Positions 52,664 to 63,803 of a DNA stretch of 64,000 nucleotides are shown here, one piece after another; the stretch's first letter is position 1, and the number at the start of each line of letters is the position of its first letter. The notes beneath the pieces are model-generated. The model saw only the letters and a program-made list of their open reading frames with translations. It was not told the origin of the DNA and searched no databases. The stretch is from the NCBI RefSeq assembly GCF_001625305.1, contig NW_017802547.1, positions 1,006,981 to 1,070,980 on the forward strand. The letters run 5' to 3'. Made by a program: the position numbers and the translations under genes. The stretch comes from Branchiostoma belcheri. Its lineage: Eukaryota; Chordata; Leptocardii; Amphioxiformes; Branchiostomatidae.

Positions 52664-53567
52664 GTGCTGATCGCCCTTCAGTGCTGTCCTGATGACCTCT
52701 AATGACAGCACATTTATTTTCACCACTCCTGCTCTGCTCCATCTTTCCTCAGTGTCCGAACGTTTCTCCCATGAGCTACTGTAGCCTGCTGTGGAGCCTG
52801 GTGCGAGGCTACCCTCCTGTACATCTGTGCTGATCGCCCTTCAGTGCTGTCCTGATGACCTCTAATGATAGCACATTTATGTCCATCATTGCTATGCCGA
52901 CATTTAGCTCTATTACACAGCCCTATCCGATACGTTCTTCCCGCCTCTCCCCTATTAACTATAGTGACCTGCTGCGGAGCCTGGTGCGAGGCTAAGCTGT
53001 GCTGATCGCCCTTCAGTGCTGTCCTGATGACCTCTAATGACAGCACATTTATTTTCATCACTCCTGTACATCAGTTCGCCATGTCCGAACACTTCTCACA
53101 GCTACTGTAGCCTGCTGTGGCGCCTGGAGCGAGGCTTAGCTGTGCTGATCGCCCTTCAATGCTGTCCTGATGACCTCTAATGACAGCACATTTTAATATG
53201 TGCATCACTGCTGTACATCAGTCCGCAATGTCCAAACACTTATCACACCCTGTTAACTACATACCACCAGACCTGCCACAGAGACTGGTACGAGGCTATC
53301 CTCCTGTACATCTGTGCTGATCGCCCTTCAATGCTGTCCTGATGACCTCTAATGACAGCACATTTATGTCCATCACTGCTGTACATGTCCGAACACTTCT
53401 CATAGCCTCTCACCTACTGAACTGCGGTGGCCTGCCACAAAGCCTGGTGCGAGGCTAGAAAGCTGTACATCTGTACTGATCGCCCTTCAATGCTATCCTG
53501 ATGACCCCTAATGACAGCACATTTATGTCCATCACTGCTGTACATGTCCGAACACTTTCCCCGCCAG
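52664..53567. repeat. Tandem array, unit about 143-172 bp, six copies
   Basis: Starts at 52664, 52827, 52999, 53142, 53314 and 53474 with GTGCTGATCGCCCTTCA, each containing CCTGATGACCTCTAATGACA and most ending GCCTGGTGCGAGGCTA. The conserved left half contrasts with a variable middle. Confidence 0.95.
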
Positions 53568-53736
53568 TCTCACCCACATTACGCAGAATTGATCCTCTAG
53601 CTAACGTCGTCATTATCACCTCGCTACCTTTATTGCTACAGAAGCCATTTCCAGCCTTTTAATGCGACCCTGTAAACAGAATTAGTCGATTTCTGAGCGC
53701 GAAACGCGGCTGTTAGAGATTTATGTGGGCCATTTG

Positions 53737-54336
53737 TAGCCTCCGTAGCAGGCTTATAGAACTGGGGGTTTGGTTTGGTGGTCTTCGGCTGTTTTCTGAT
53801 TAGCCTCCGTAGCAGGCTTATAGAACTGGGGGTTTGATGGTCTTCGGCTGTTTTCTGATTAGCCTCCGTAGCAGGCTTATAGAACTGGGGGTTTGATGGT
53901 CTTCGGCTGTTTTCTGATTAGCCTCCGTAGCAGGCTTATAGAACTGGGGTTTGATGGTCTTCGGCTGTTTTCTGATTAGCCTCCGTAGCAGGCTTATAGA
54001 ACTGGGGGTTTGATGGTCTTCGGCTGTTTTCTGATTAGCCTCCGTAGCAGGCTTATAGAACTGGGGGTTTGATGGTCTTCGGCTGTTTTCTGATTAGCCT
54101 CCGTAGCAGGCTTATAGAACTGGGGGTTTGATGGTCTTCGGCTGTTTTCTGATTAGCCTCCGTAGCAGGCTTATAGAACTGGGGTTTGGTGGTCTTCGGC
54201 TGTTTTCTGTTTAAAAAAGGGGGTAATTCAACCAGGCCGGCTATGTTGTCTATATGCAATCAGAAAATAGCACATAAAAGCTCCCAAAGACCCTGAAGAC
54301 CCCCAGTTTTTGGCGTGCTATCGGCTGTGGAGGCTA
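53737..54336. mobile_element. Foldback family C element with eight tandem left units
   Basis: The 58-64-bp left unit TAGCCTCCGTAGCAGGCTTA ... GCTGTTTTCTGAT is repeated eight times (53737 to about 54210) before one normal right arm ending at 54336. Flanked by a duplication of about 37 bp (CTGTTAGAGATTTATGT ... CCATTTG). Confidence 0.96.
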
Positions 54337-54495
54337 GGAAACTCGCCTGTTAGAGATTTATGTTCTCCATTTGGCCCCAGGCGGTGCCAGGCCGGGCTCC
54401 GGTCACGTTTGGTCCATTCCACCGCGGCCGGGCCTCGATCTGTCTTGATCCGCGGGGCCATTACCCGGCCAGTCGATCCGCGCGCAGAAACGTGT

Positions 54496-55112
54496 TCATT
54501 TCCAACGGAAATTTCGGGCGAAACGAGCGGAGCCTGATTGGGACATCTGTCTTGTCCTGTCCACGGCTCCGGCCGATCCTACTGCAAAGCTGTAAATTTT
54601 CGCGGAATGAATGAATGAATGAGTGAGTGAGTGATTGGGTGAATGAATGAATGAATGAATGAATGAATGAATGAATGAATGAATGAATGAATGAATGAAT
54701 GAATGAATGAATGAATGAATTTCGAACGGAAATTTCGGGCGAAACGAGCGGAGCCTGATTGGGACATCTGTCTTGTCCTGTCCACAAGTCGGAACGATCG
54801 GCCGGAGCGGCCGTACCGCAAATCTGCAAATGATGGATGAATGAATGAATGAATGAAGGAAGGAATGAATGGATGAATGAAGGAAGAAATGAAGGAATAA
54901 AAAAATGAAGGAAGGAAGAAAGGAACGAATTAATAAATGAAATTGTGCGAATTTCCCCGGTGTTTTTGGATGGATGGATGAATGAATGAATGAATGAATG
55001 AATGAATGAATTTCCAACGGAAATTTCGGGCGAAACGAGCGGAGCCTGATTGGGACATCTGTCTTGTCCTGTCCACGGCTCCGGCCGATCCTACTGCAAA
55101 TCCGCGAATATT
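54496..55112. repeat. Three 105-bp modules alternating with (GAAT)n
   Basis: AACGGAAATTTCGGGCGAAA ... GACATCTGTCTTGTCCTG at about 54503-54605, 54726-54830 and 55014-55112, each followed by (GAAT)n or (GAAG)n tracts. Confidence 0.93.
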
Positions 55113-55290
55113 CGTGGTGTTTTTGGATGGATGAATGGATGGGTGGATGGATGGATGAAGAAAGGAATGAAGAAATAAAGGAAGGAACGAACGAATGAAG
55201 GAACGAACGAACGAACGAAGGAAGAAATGAAGGAGGAAAGAAGGAAGGGATGAAGGAAGGAAGGAATTGATGGATGGATGAATGAATGAA
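55113..55290. repeat. (GGAT)n/(GAAG)n/(GAAC)n microsatellite
   Basis: Mixed tetranucleotide repeats; open frames are artefacts. Confidence 0.9.
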
Positions 55291-56640
55291 TGGAATTGTA
55301 TATGTATTATGTATACATCGAGCTAATTTTGATGGGTTTCGAGTTTTTCATTTTGAGGCAGTGGAAGACGAACATGGAGCCTACAGTTTCCGTCAGCAGC
55401 CCAAGGTGTCTGGAGGCTCAAGGGCGAGGCTATGAACCTTCTTGGATCCGAGAAAACGTCCGGAATAGACAGAAAGCTCCTCGGGCAGGGTTTGATCTTC
55501 GCGTTCGGATATTCCGGATTATTCCCGGTTGATCCCCGCTATTCCGGCTTGATTTCCGGATTATTGTTCAAGGGCCTGACGGATGGTCTGTGGAAGGAGG
55601 AACATCCGTCTTGGGAGAGTCTTAGAAAATGAAACATCGCGGCTGTCTAACTGTGCTGTAGTACAAATCTTACCGAAATAAGACATGGTAGCTCCTGAAA
55701 AGTCGCAGAAAACGGTTTGCAAATGCAATCGCACGTTGCTTGTTGAGTGATTCATACAAATAATGACGAAAACCAAACCAAAACATGTTTTTAAAATGCA
55801 GCAAGTTTAAACTGTAATTTCCAACACAAGAAATTGGACTCACCCAAATTTTCACCCAGACTTCTACTAACACAGATGAACTTTCAAGATATGTTTTTAA
55901 AATGCAGGAATTTTAAACGAATGTGCATGTTTTCCTGTACGTCTGTCTTGTTGAACACGGTTTCCTGACACATCGAATTAATGAATGAATGGGTGGATGA
56001 ACGAACGAACGAACGAACGAACGAATGAATGATTTAATAAATGAATGAATGACCTGAGCTTGGTAAGGGCCCAGTTTAGAATAACACAAACAAGCCGTTC
56101 GATCTCCGCTGCATTTAGCCCATTTGTGCTGGAGTATGTAAAAAAGGTCATCCATTAATTCATTAACAGTCATTTTCTCCTTTTCATTTACTAATGGGTT
56201 GATATGGCATGCAAAGGCTGTGAAAGAACGAACCGCTTCAAGACTGGTGAAGATATGTATGTTTAGTGATCGCTCAGCGAAGCCTGGTAGAGGCTAGGAG
56301 CCCCCAAATGCCTGATAGATGCTACAGGAGAGGTGTATGTTTTAATGGTAGCCCCAGATGTCTGATACAGACTATGGGAACCTGTAATGTTTATATCGGC
56401 GGGCCCAGATGGTGCGAAGCCCGTGCGACGATCTGGGCGTGTCCCGCTCCGGGCTGGACAGTTCTACTGCCTCGTTAGTTTGACCGTCATCGCTACCTGC
56501 AGGCTCAATCCTCTTTTTATGCCCTACACAAATCTCGATGTACGTTCGAAAATACACATCTGAATCACTATAAAAGCGTGTAGATACTTAGTAACTGACA
56601 TCTCTTCTGAATTACAGAATGTAACAATCCAGCGTCCATG
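55290..56640. other. No gene recognised
   Basis: Includes a half copy of the 37386 palindrome (about 55801-55860), a (GAAC)n tract near 56000-56030 and a family A right-end piece (AAGCCTGGTAGAGGCTA, about 56280-56296). Confidence 0.4.
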
Positions 56641-56770
56641 GTCGGTGTTGCCATTGTTAAAACAAACAGACAATTGGCAGATAGCGGGTGCGTCCCCTGT
56701 GTTACGTCACGGCATCACGTGACGGCTTCTGGAATGGGGCTACTACGCCGGGGTCGCGGATTTCCAAAAA
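56640..56770. promoter_or_regulatory. Promoter-like cluster (CRE-type and E-box)
   Basis: TTACGTCACGGCATCACGTGACGG at about 56702-56724 combines TACGTCA and CACGTG in a CG-rich patch, without an adjacent recognisable gene. Confidence 0.25.
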
Positions 56771-57097
56771 CGACACTTTGAGAAGCTGTATAAACTCTAT
56801 TTCTCGGTAAAAGTGACTACAAACACTTTTAACTTACTGTACTATATGTATATTTTTGATATCTATGCCTATTTCAGGTACTTTTTGAGGTGGCTTCTGC
56901 CCTTTAAGAAAACACAATCAATAGGTTAGCTTTAGTATTATCATGGATTAGCTCTGTTAGAAATTCATTGGCGATAATGAATGAAAACTTCTTTGTACAA
57001 GTACAGATCATGGTGTACCTAATGATATAAGAGTCTAGTATGTATAGGTTCAACTTCTCGCTTTTTAGGCCAGCTGATCAATATTGATCATTTCTGC

Positions 57098-57190
57098 ACA
57101 CAGACCCCCCCTCCCCCTGAGTGCCTGCCATGATTAATTAACTCCTGCCGGTCTGAGTTCATTAGTGGCGTTAATTAGCTTCAAGCAGAT
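57098..57190. other. Unique segment with TAATTA cores
   Basis: GATTAATTAACTCC and GTTAATTAGC within 50 bp; homeodomain-type cores, function unknown. Confidence 0.25.
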
Positions 57191-57904
57191 GCGAAAATCC
57201 AGGGTAGAGGCTACTGTAACCTGTCTGCGGTAAAACCCAGGCTCCGACACGCGGCTGTGGGGACCAAGCGGCAGTTTCCGGTGTTGTGATCGCCGAGCTC
57301 ACAAAGTTTGTAAACAGAGTCAAGGTCGGGGGAACACACAGACAGGACGCACTCCAAGCAGATCCTAGGGGGGGGGGCAAAAGACAGTATCAGATTGGCC
57401 AGGCAGCATCCATTCAACAAAAACCTAGCCTGTAACAGGCTTCGGGAAACAGCAAAAATTCTCATCTCTCTATTTGGGTAATTTCTACTCTTTCCAGCCG
57501 TCTCTCGAAGCGCAGTAGTTTGATACTACAAGTTTGATATCAAAATGTGCCTTTTTCATTCACATGTTCCTTTATTTCTGCTACAAATAAAAAAAGTTAG
57601 GTTTATTGTGCGATCTTTATTTATCAGCCTGGGCATCAGGCGCCCCACACGGCTGCTCCAACAATGAGCCGTATCGGTAGCAGGGCGTGAAACCGACACG
57701 AGATTTATGAGATAATCTATTTATTTATGACGCCACCAGCTCAGGGCTTCCTAATCCCCGGGCAGAAGTTAGTTTTAGTTAATCTCCAAGCAGATCTTTT
57801 CATTTTTTGGACATAACTAGACGAACAACTTACAGCTTAAAAATGGTACAATGTATTATGTAGACAGATTTCTACCAGGCTTACCACAGGCCGGCGGGCT
57901 ACTG

Positions 57905-58080
57905 TAGCCTCTACCAGGCTTCAGGAGCGGATGGAAAGAGTTTAAAGAGTAGACATTCGCTCCCGGATGCGGCAAATCGCACTTCTTTATTGGAATAACT
58001 CTACTAGTAGTACCGGCATGTTTCTGTCTATTTGTCAAATTTCTACTCTTTCAGTCGCGTCTGATAGCCTGAAATCTGCA
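57905..58080. mobile_element. Diverged foldback family A element
   Basis: TAGCCTCTACCAGGCTTCAG left arm and GTCTATTTGTCAAATTTCTA right arm, heavily mutated. Confidence 0.65.
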
Positions 58081-58216
58081 GAGCGGAGACACACTGACAG
58101 CGTTCACGGGTGGATTCCAGGCTAGGCTAACAAGTCTCTCCACAAGTGAGCAGCGTTTGTATGGAAAGGGGGCTAGGCTCCAGGCGTCCCACGGCGCTCC
58201 GATAGCCGGTATTAGC

Positions 58217-58356
58217 TAGCCTCTACCAGGCTTCGGGAAGCGGCCAGTAGAGTAGAAATCGGCCAAAAAGAGAGATAACATGCCGTAGGATTTGTTATCT
58301 CTCTATTTGGCCAATTTCTACTCTTCTGGCCGCTTCCCTAAGCCTGGTAGAGGCTA
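58217..58356. mobile_element. Foldback family A element (short), flanked by about 30-45-bp duplication
   Basis: 140 bp. GGCGCTCCGATAGC.GGTATTA occurs just before (about 58193-58214) and after (about 58384-58405). Confidence 0.93.
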
Positions 58357-59468
58357 TGAAAACTCCTACCCGAGACGTCCCCCGGCGCTCCGATAGCGGT
58401 ATTATTGTAGGTATTATCGCGACAAGCCGACCGGGTAAAACACTAATGAAAAGCCGCAAACAGAAAACCGCCGGTCCGACTTTGAAATGCACCTCGGACG
58501 GTCTAATTGGTCCTAATGCGATTGGAGCCCAACAATGCCCGACCGGGTCCCGAGAGAAGGCCGACAATGCCCGACTGGGTCCCAAGAGAAGCTCAAACAT
58601 CACAAAAGCCCTGATATGAATTACAAGCAGCGGATCGGGAGAAGTGATGATGAAATTCATACCAGCAGTCGTGTGCTAATGAGCCGAGGGGTGCTGGGAC
58701 ACCGGCACTGATCATGCAGATGGAGCGTGGAGGCATGCTGGACGTCTTTTCGTCATGTGTGTTTTTGTTTCTGTCCAATTGTTCCGGTTATTTTCCCACG
58801 TGCTTATCGTTTTAGTCACTTTATATGTAGTGGAGAGAAATTTCAACGACAGGCACAACAAGTAAAGGAGAAATTTGAAACAAGATGAGCCAGATATCTG
58901 CTATGCATGTACCACGGAAGTTATATATAAGCATGGAGTTGAACGGTCTGTGTTGTAACTCAATGAGTAAGGAGTTGGGAAAAGTCTTGTAATTATGTAT
59001 CCCTTTTCTAACCTCCTTGGTTCTACAAAGGCAAAGCAGACTAAAAAGTTGAAATACATGTACACGTTAACATGTACAACTACCTGTACGCTTGTGCTGT
59101 ACAAGTACACAAAGAAAAGAAAGAAAGAAGTGAGAAGCAATGGTTTATTCAACTTTATTAATAAAATACTTGCAACACAAGGCAAACTTGGATTGTCTAG
59201 AAAGTGCTTTGTTTGTTCTGTAGTTTGTGGTTTGTGTGATCTTTCAAGGAGGTCTTGATTTTAAACGTCCTTGGTTCTCTGGTGTATGCTCTGGTTTTCA
59301 CACAGATAGGAGCAGTTCGCACAGACAACAAAAGCCGTCCAGAGAAGCCCTGCCTGATCCGTCATTATTACTCTAATCATTTACTGAAGTCGTTAAATTT
59401 TCATACGCTCATTACGGGTGAGATTAGCGGGGTGGTTCACATGACACGTGCGGGCGGTGGGGGGTGGG

Positions 59469-59684
59469 TAGCCTCTACCAGGCTTCGGGAGGCGGCACCC
59501 GGGCCTAGCCTCTACCAGGCTTCGGGAGGCGGCTGGAAAGAGTAGAAATCGGCCAAATAGAGAGATAACATGCCGGGTGCGGCAAAATGTTCTCTCCCAG
59601 CAGACCAACTCCCCTGGCATGCTATCTCTCTATTTGGCCGATTTCTACTCTTTCCAGCCGCCTCCCGAAGCCTGGTAGAGGCTT
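59469..59684. mobile_element. Foldback family A element with doubled left end, 9-bp TSD
   Basis: Left end at 59469 (28 bp) and again at 59506, one right arm to 59684. Flanks GGGGGTGGG and TGGGGTGGG, 8 of 9. Confidence 0.93.
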
Positions 59685-59699
59685 TGGGGTGGGAACAAA

Positions 59700-60080
59700 T
59701 AGCCTCGCTTCAGGTGTAGAATGTCCTTGGTGCAACTATGGCAAATTGGTACAGCCTGGCCAAATTGATATTGTCTTTGCAGCTAGCGAAAGATCTGCTT
59801 GGAGATTAATTTCAGACTATTTTCCCTCACAGATGCTCTGATCTTAATCCCCCTTGGGTACCCCGCCTGTCCCAGCCCGGCATTGTTCCTCTCTCCTCTC
59901 CCGCCAGATCACTCCCACAATCTGCGGCGATTAGAACATCACTTAAACATCACACCTTCTGTCTTACAAATGCCGCTGTCTCGCATCATCACCCGATCTC
60001 AGGCTGGGCTGGCTTCAAACAAACCGCCTGGATACAGATGCAAAACTGCACCCGAAGCCTGGTAGAGGCTAACATCAAAC
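59700..60080. other. No gene recognised
   Basis: Includes an isolated family D-type end (AGATCTGCTTGGAGATTA, about 59789) and a family A right end (GAAGCCTGGTAGAGGCTA, about 60054-60071). Confidence 0.4.
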
Positions 60081-60089
60081 AACAGTGCC

Positions 60090-60295
60090 GTTTCTCACGC
60101 ACACGCACAGACAGACGGGCCGACGCACGCGCACACACACACAGGGAAAGACACAAATACACTCACACACACCATGGAGGTAGAAAAATTGTGTTCACAC
60201 ATGTACACATTCATATACACACACAAACACACACACAAACGGACACACACACACAGACGGACACATACACAAACGGACACACACACACGCGCGCT
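60090..60295. repeat. (CA)n-rich microsatellite
   Basis: ACACACAC interrupted by GGACAC and AAACGG. Confidence 0.9.
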
Positions 60296-60539
60296 TTATA
60301 CTTATACAAAACTCATTACAAAACAAGTCAAAAAGTTTTTCCCGTGAAAAGAAATCCCTTGTCTTAAATTCTATCATCTTTTACCGCTGGAATCAGTTGT
60401 AGCAAGGACATTATATGTAGACTTGAAATCGGGACGTCAAGAGTTTTTAACTGAGGTGCAGTTATCTTCCTATCCGCTGGGTGGCTCTTCAACTAGTGTA
60501 ACTCGCACCAAGCTTGGAGTTGAAAGGTCACCACTTCCC

Positions 60540-60665
60540 ATCATCCTCCAGGAATTTCGCGCCATTTTGAAAGAAGGAGAGCGAAGAAGATCGGGGAAGA
60601 AAGAAAAAGTCTCCAGAAATCGTCTCATATCTTCTCACCTGAGGACACCTGGTCACACCTGCGTC
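60540..60665 (+). promoter_or_regulatory. DNAJC9 promoter-proximal region
   Basis: TTTCGCGC (60555-60562), an E2F-type site, overlaps GCCATTTTG (60561-60569), a YY1-type site, about 100 bp before the ATG. Overlapping E2F/YY1 sites are common at replication-linked genes. The actual start site is unknown. Confidence 0.5.
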
Positions 60666-63263
60666 ATGCCGGGACTTCTCCAGACCTGTGAGGACCTGTT
60701 CAGCACCCGTGACCTCTACAATGTCATAGGAGTGGAGAAAACGGCGACGGAGAAACAGGGTAAGACGGGCGATGTGTGGGGAGGGGGGCACTGTCAAAAA
60801 TATATGAAATCTTGATCCTATATTCGAATTCGGTTGCTATCATTCACCCGACATGTGCTGGAAAGCGTCCCAAATAGTAGGGACGGACTAACTCATATTG
60901 TCTTCTGTTGATTGAAGAAGGGCTTGTTCCTTGTTTTCACGTTATTTTTTTTAAACAAAACATAGAAATGTCAAGTTATAAAGATTTAAAAAGTTATCTC
61001 TACACAAATATTATGAAGAAACTATTGTCTTCCTTCAAACATATGGATGAATAAAACAATACATCTATTTCTATTACCAAAGTTATAAAAAAATTGGTCT
61101 GTTATGTAACAGTACATTGTCAAAGCTCTCATTGAGGGCAAAAACAAGTATTTTCTTGCCATAAAGATGTAACACTCTGGTCTAACAGTTCTGTGATAAA
61201 AGTTACAACAGCTAACATTAACAACTTACGTTGTAAAGTTGTGTTATAAAAGTTGGGACTGTTTTCCTGTATTTCCAGTGAAGAAAGGGTACTACCGCAT
61301 GTCCATGAGATTCCACCCGGACAGAAACTCAGACGACGCCCAGTCCACAGAAAAGTTCCAGGCTCTGAGTAAAGTCTACTCTGTCCTGTCTGACACCGGG
61401 AAAAGGGCCCTGTACGATGAAAGTGGTAAGTTCGGACTCTGCAGAATTAAATCAGGTCAAATTAACCGTCAATAGATCATAGCATCCAAGATACAGCAGA
61501 AATTGATAGACATCTCAAGTAGCATCCACAGCTTTTTGTCATGCTACTTGAGATGTGTAGCTTGAGTAACTTGGAATGTCTAATCTTCATTGACGTAGGA
61601 TTCTACAGTTTTTTCATCATCTGTTAGTTAGTTTTACTCTAGTTTGGGCACCTACTACCTTTCTCCAACCTTCTGTGTTTCCAGCCTCCCATCTCTGTCT
61701 GCCTCTTTTAAAGTTTGAATTTCTTTCCCTCCATACACAGTAAGTTGCAGAGTTACTTTTCAATGTAAGAGCTTACTAGAAGATGAGTGACTACTGGCTG
61801 TTATCATACGTGTAACATTGTTGTTTATTGTTTGTTGTTTATTGTTTGTTGTTTATGTTCCAGGAGAGGTAGATGATGAAGTTGATGTGGACCAGGACAA
61901 AGACTGGGCGTCCTACTGGCGTCTACTATTCCCACAAGTCACTCTGCAGGCTGTGAAAGACTTCGAAAAGAACTACAAAGGTAGGAGGAACTAGTAACAA
62001 AAAACTAGATAAGACCTAAGAAAAAACTCTTGTGTTTTATGCTTCCCGACCAACCTTAGAAAAAACTACTTGTTATGTTGCCCTCTCCACACTGAGCCAC
62101 GCAAAGCCCTTGCCTTTACTGTTGAACACCTTACTCAACATCACCTAACCACATCTGTCCTGCTCCAGGGTTCTCCAGTTCATAACTTTGACATTAACAT
62201 TACACCGATCAACTTGTTACACCTAACCCTTGCACATCTAACTCTAGATATCTATTGACAATGCCCCTACTGTACTTGGTGACAGTGAGTTCCACTCTGC
62301 GATAGCTCTGAGAAAGAATGAATTCTTGAACACCTCCATCCTTGGTTGATAACTCGGGTACTTGAAGGCATGACTATATTATAAGATGACTTTCCTTCCC
62401 CAGGTTCCGAAGAGGAGCTTGCTGACCTGAAGTCTGCGTACCTGGAGCACGAGGGCGACATGGATGACATCATGGACGCCGTTACCCTGGCAACGCTCGA
62501 GGATGAGCCGCGCTTCCGCAAGCTGCTGATTGGTCAGATCAGGTCAGGTGACCTGCCGGACTTCCCAGCATTCTCTCAGGAGGACAGGAGCAAGCAGCAA
62601 CGCAGGAAACGCAAGGTATGTTGGGATATGTTTGTTTGTTTGTTTTTGTTTATTATTACATCAGAAGTCAACTCAAACTTTCAAAGGAAATGCAAGGCTT
62701 GTCTGCTGTGTTAACCTTTTCAGAAAGAAAACATATACTGTAGTTTTTTTTTGTTCTTTGTCTCCAAACAAATAAGTTTGATGACCTTGACCAGATGTCT
62801 GTCACCATGGTAACTGGTGCTGTAGCAGACACTCTGTGGTGTTGGGTTACATTATGTAGCAAGTGGCAGAACAGTTGCACAACTTTTTGTGGTCAAGTTT
62901 TTTTTTGCTCAGTTTTTGTATTTTGTGTTGCATTTATTTGATGACATGACAGCTTTTTGTGTTTCATTTTTCAATGTCATCACATCTTTTTATGTTTAGT
63001 TTTTTTCCATATCACTACTACTTTCTGTGCTTCATTTTTGATAAAGTCATCACATTGTTTCTTCCCACCCCCAGGCTAAGAAAGAAGCGAAGGAGGCAGA
63101 ATCAGCGATGAAAGAACTTGGCATGGACGGTTCGGAGGACGCGCTGCAGAAAATGATCGCACAGAGAAGCCAAAACAGAGAGAGTCAGTTCAACAACTTC
63201 ATGGCTGATCTGGAGGCTAGATACGCACCAAAGGGGAAGAAAACCAAGAAAGGGAAAAAGTGA
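60666..63263 (+). CDS. DNAJC9: DNAJC9, J-domain histone/HSP70 co-chaperone (5 exons)
   Basis: Exons 60666-60759, 61279-61425, 61864-61980, 62404-62615 and 63075-63263, all with GT/AG ends and consistent phases, give 252 residues (human protein 260). Residues 1-81 carry the J domain: DLFSTRDLYNVIGV, the catalytic HPD tripeptide in RFHPDRN, and KVYSVLSDTGKRALYDESG. After an acidic stretch (GEVDDEVDVDQDKDW) come the family signatures YWRLLFPQVTL, FEKNYKGSEEELADLKSAYL and HEGDMDDIMD, then a basic C-terminus KGKKTKKGKK. Known role of the family: stimulates HSP70 and binds histones H3-H4 in nucleus and cytosol. No frame damage. Intron 3 carries a LINE 3' end. The start is fixed by alignment with MGLLDLCEEVF of the human protein. 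Confidence 0.97.
61505..61557. repeat. Hairpin in DNAJC9 intron 2
   Basis: ACATCTCAAGTAGCATC and its inverse GATGCTACTTGAGATGT-like arm (one change) around a 15-nt loop. Possibly a tiny palindromic element. Confidence 0.7.
62185..62390 (-). mobile_element. Non-LTR retrotransposon 3' end (copy 6) in DNAJC9 intron 3
   Basis: TTACACCGATCAACTTGTTA, CCCTACTGTACTTGGTGACA and GAATTCTTGAACACCTCCAT match copies 4 and 5. Lacks the outermost 3' tail. Confidence 0.78.
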
Positions 63264-63545
63264 AAAGAAAGGGCAAAAATGATCAGTGCTAGTTATTAAA
63301 ACAAAGAAGACTTTACGTCGATAAAGTTTAGACATCCAGGTAATAAGATACACCAAAAAGCAGTTACTCAAGCAACTTTCCAAAATCATATCCAGTTGCT
63401 TGAGTAATTTCTTTTTGGTGCAAGGAAGACTTTGTTCAGATACTTTTAGTGACACATGTAATCTGATATCATATGATAAAAAAAGTATTGATTATTGTTA
63501 TGTTATATGTTATGTTTCTATGTGGAAATAAAACCTGGAAGTATG
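63264..63545 (+). terminator. DNAJC9 3' UTR with poly(A) signal and hairpin
   Basis: AATAAA at 63527-63532, 264 bp after the stop. A 70-nt hairpin at 63351-63420 pairs CACCAAAAAG...TTACTCAAGCAACT with its inverse. Confidence 0.7.
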
Positions 63546-63589
63546 AACTAATTTTCTGCCTGTTGTGCATTCTGTCTAGTCTGTGTTTG

Positions 63590-63745
63590 AATGAATGAAG
63601 GAAGAAATGAATGAAGAAATGAATAAAGGAAGAAATAAAGGAAGGAAGAAATGAAGGAATGAAGAAATGAAGGAAGAAGGAAGAAATGAAGGAAGAAATG
63701 AATAAAGGAAATGAAGGAAGGAAGAAATGAAGGAATGAATGAAGG
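63590..63745. repeat. (GAAG)n/(GAAT)n microsatellite
   Basis: Purine-rich tetranucleotide repeat; open frames are artefacts. Confidence 0.92.
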
Positions 63746-63754
63746 ACACCATTC

Positions 63755-63803
63755 ATGTGTCCTGGGCTTTTAATGCGCCCCGCCCACACTAGAAGCCCAG
63801 GAC
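63755..63803. repeat. Short perfect hairpin
   Basis: GTGTCCTGGGCTT and AAGCCCAGGACAC around a 23-nt loop. Confidence 0.75.

Noticed and set aside
54461..55017. 173-codon minus-strand frame with IHSFIHSF repeats
   Set aside because: Translation of the (GAAT)n tract.
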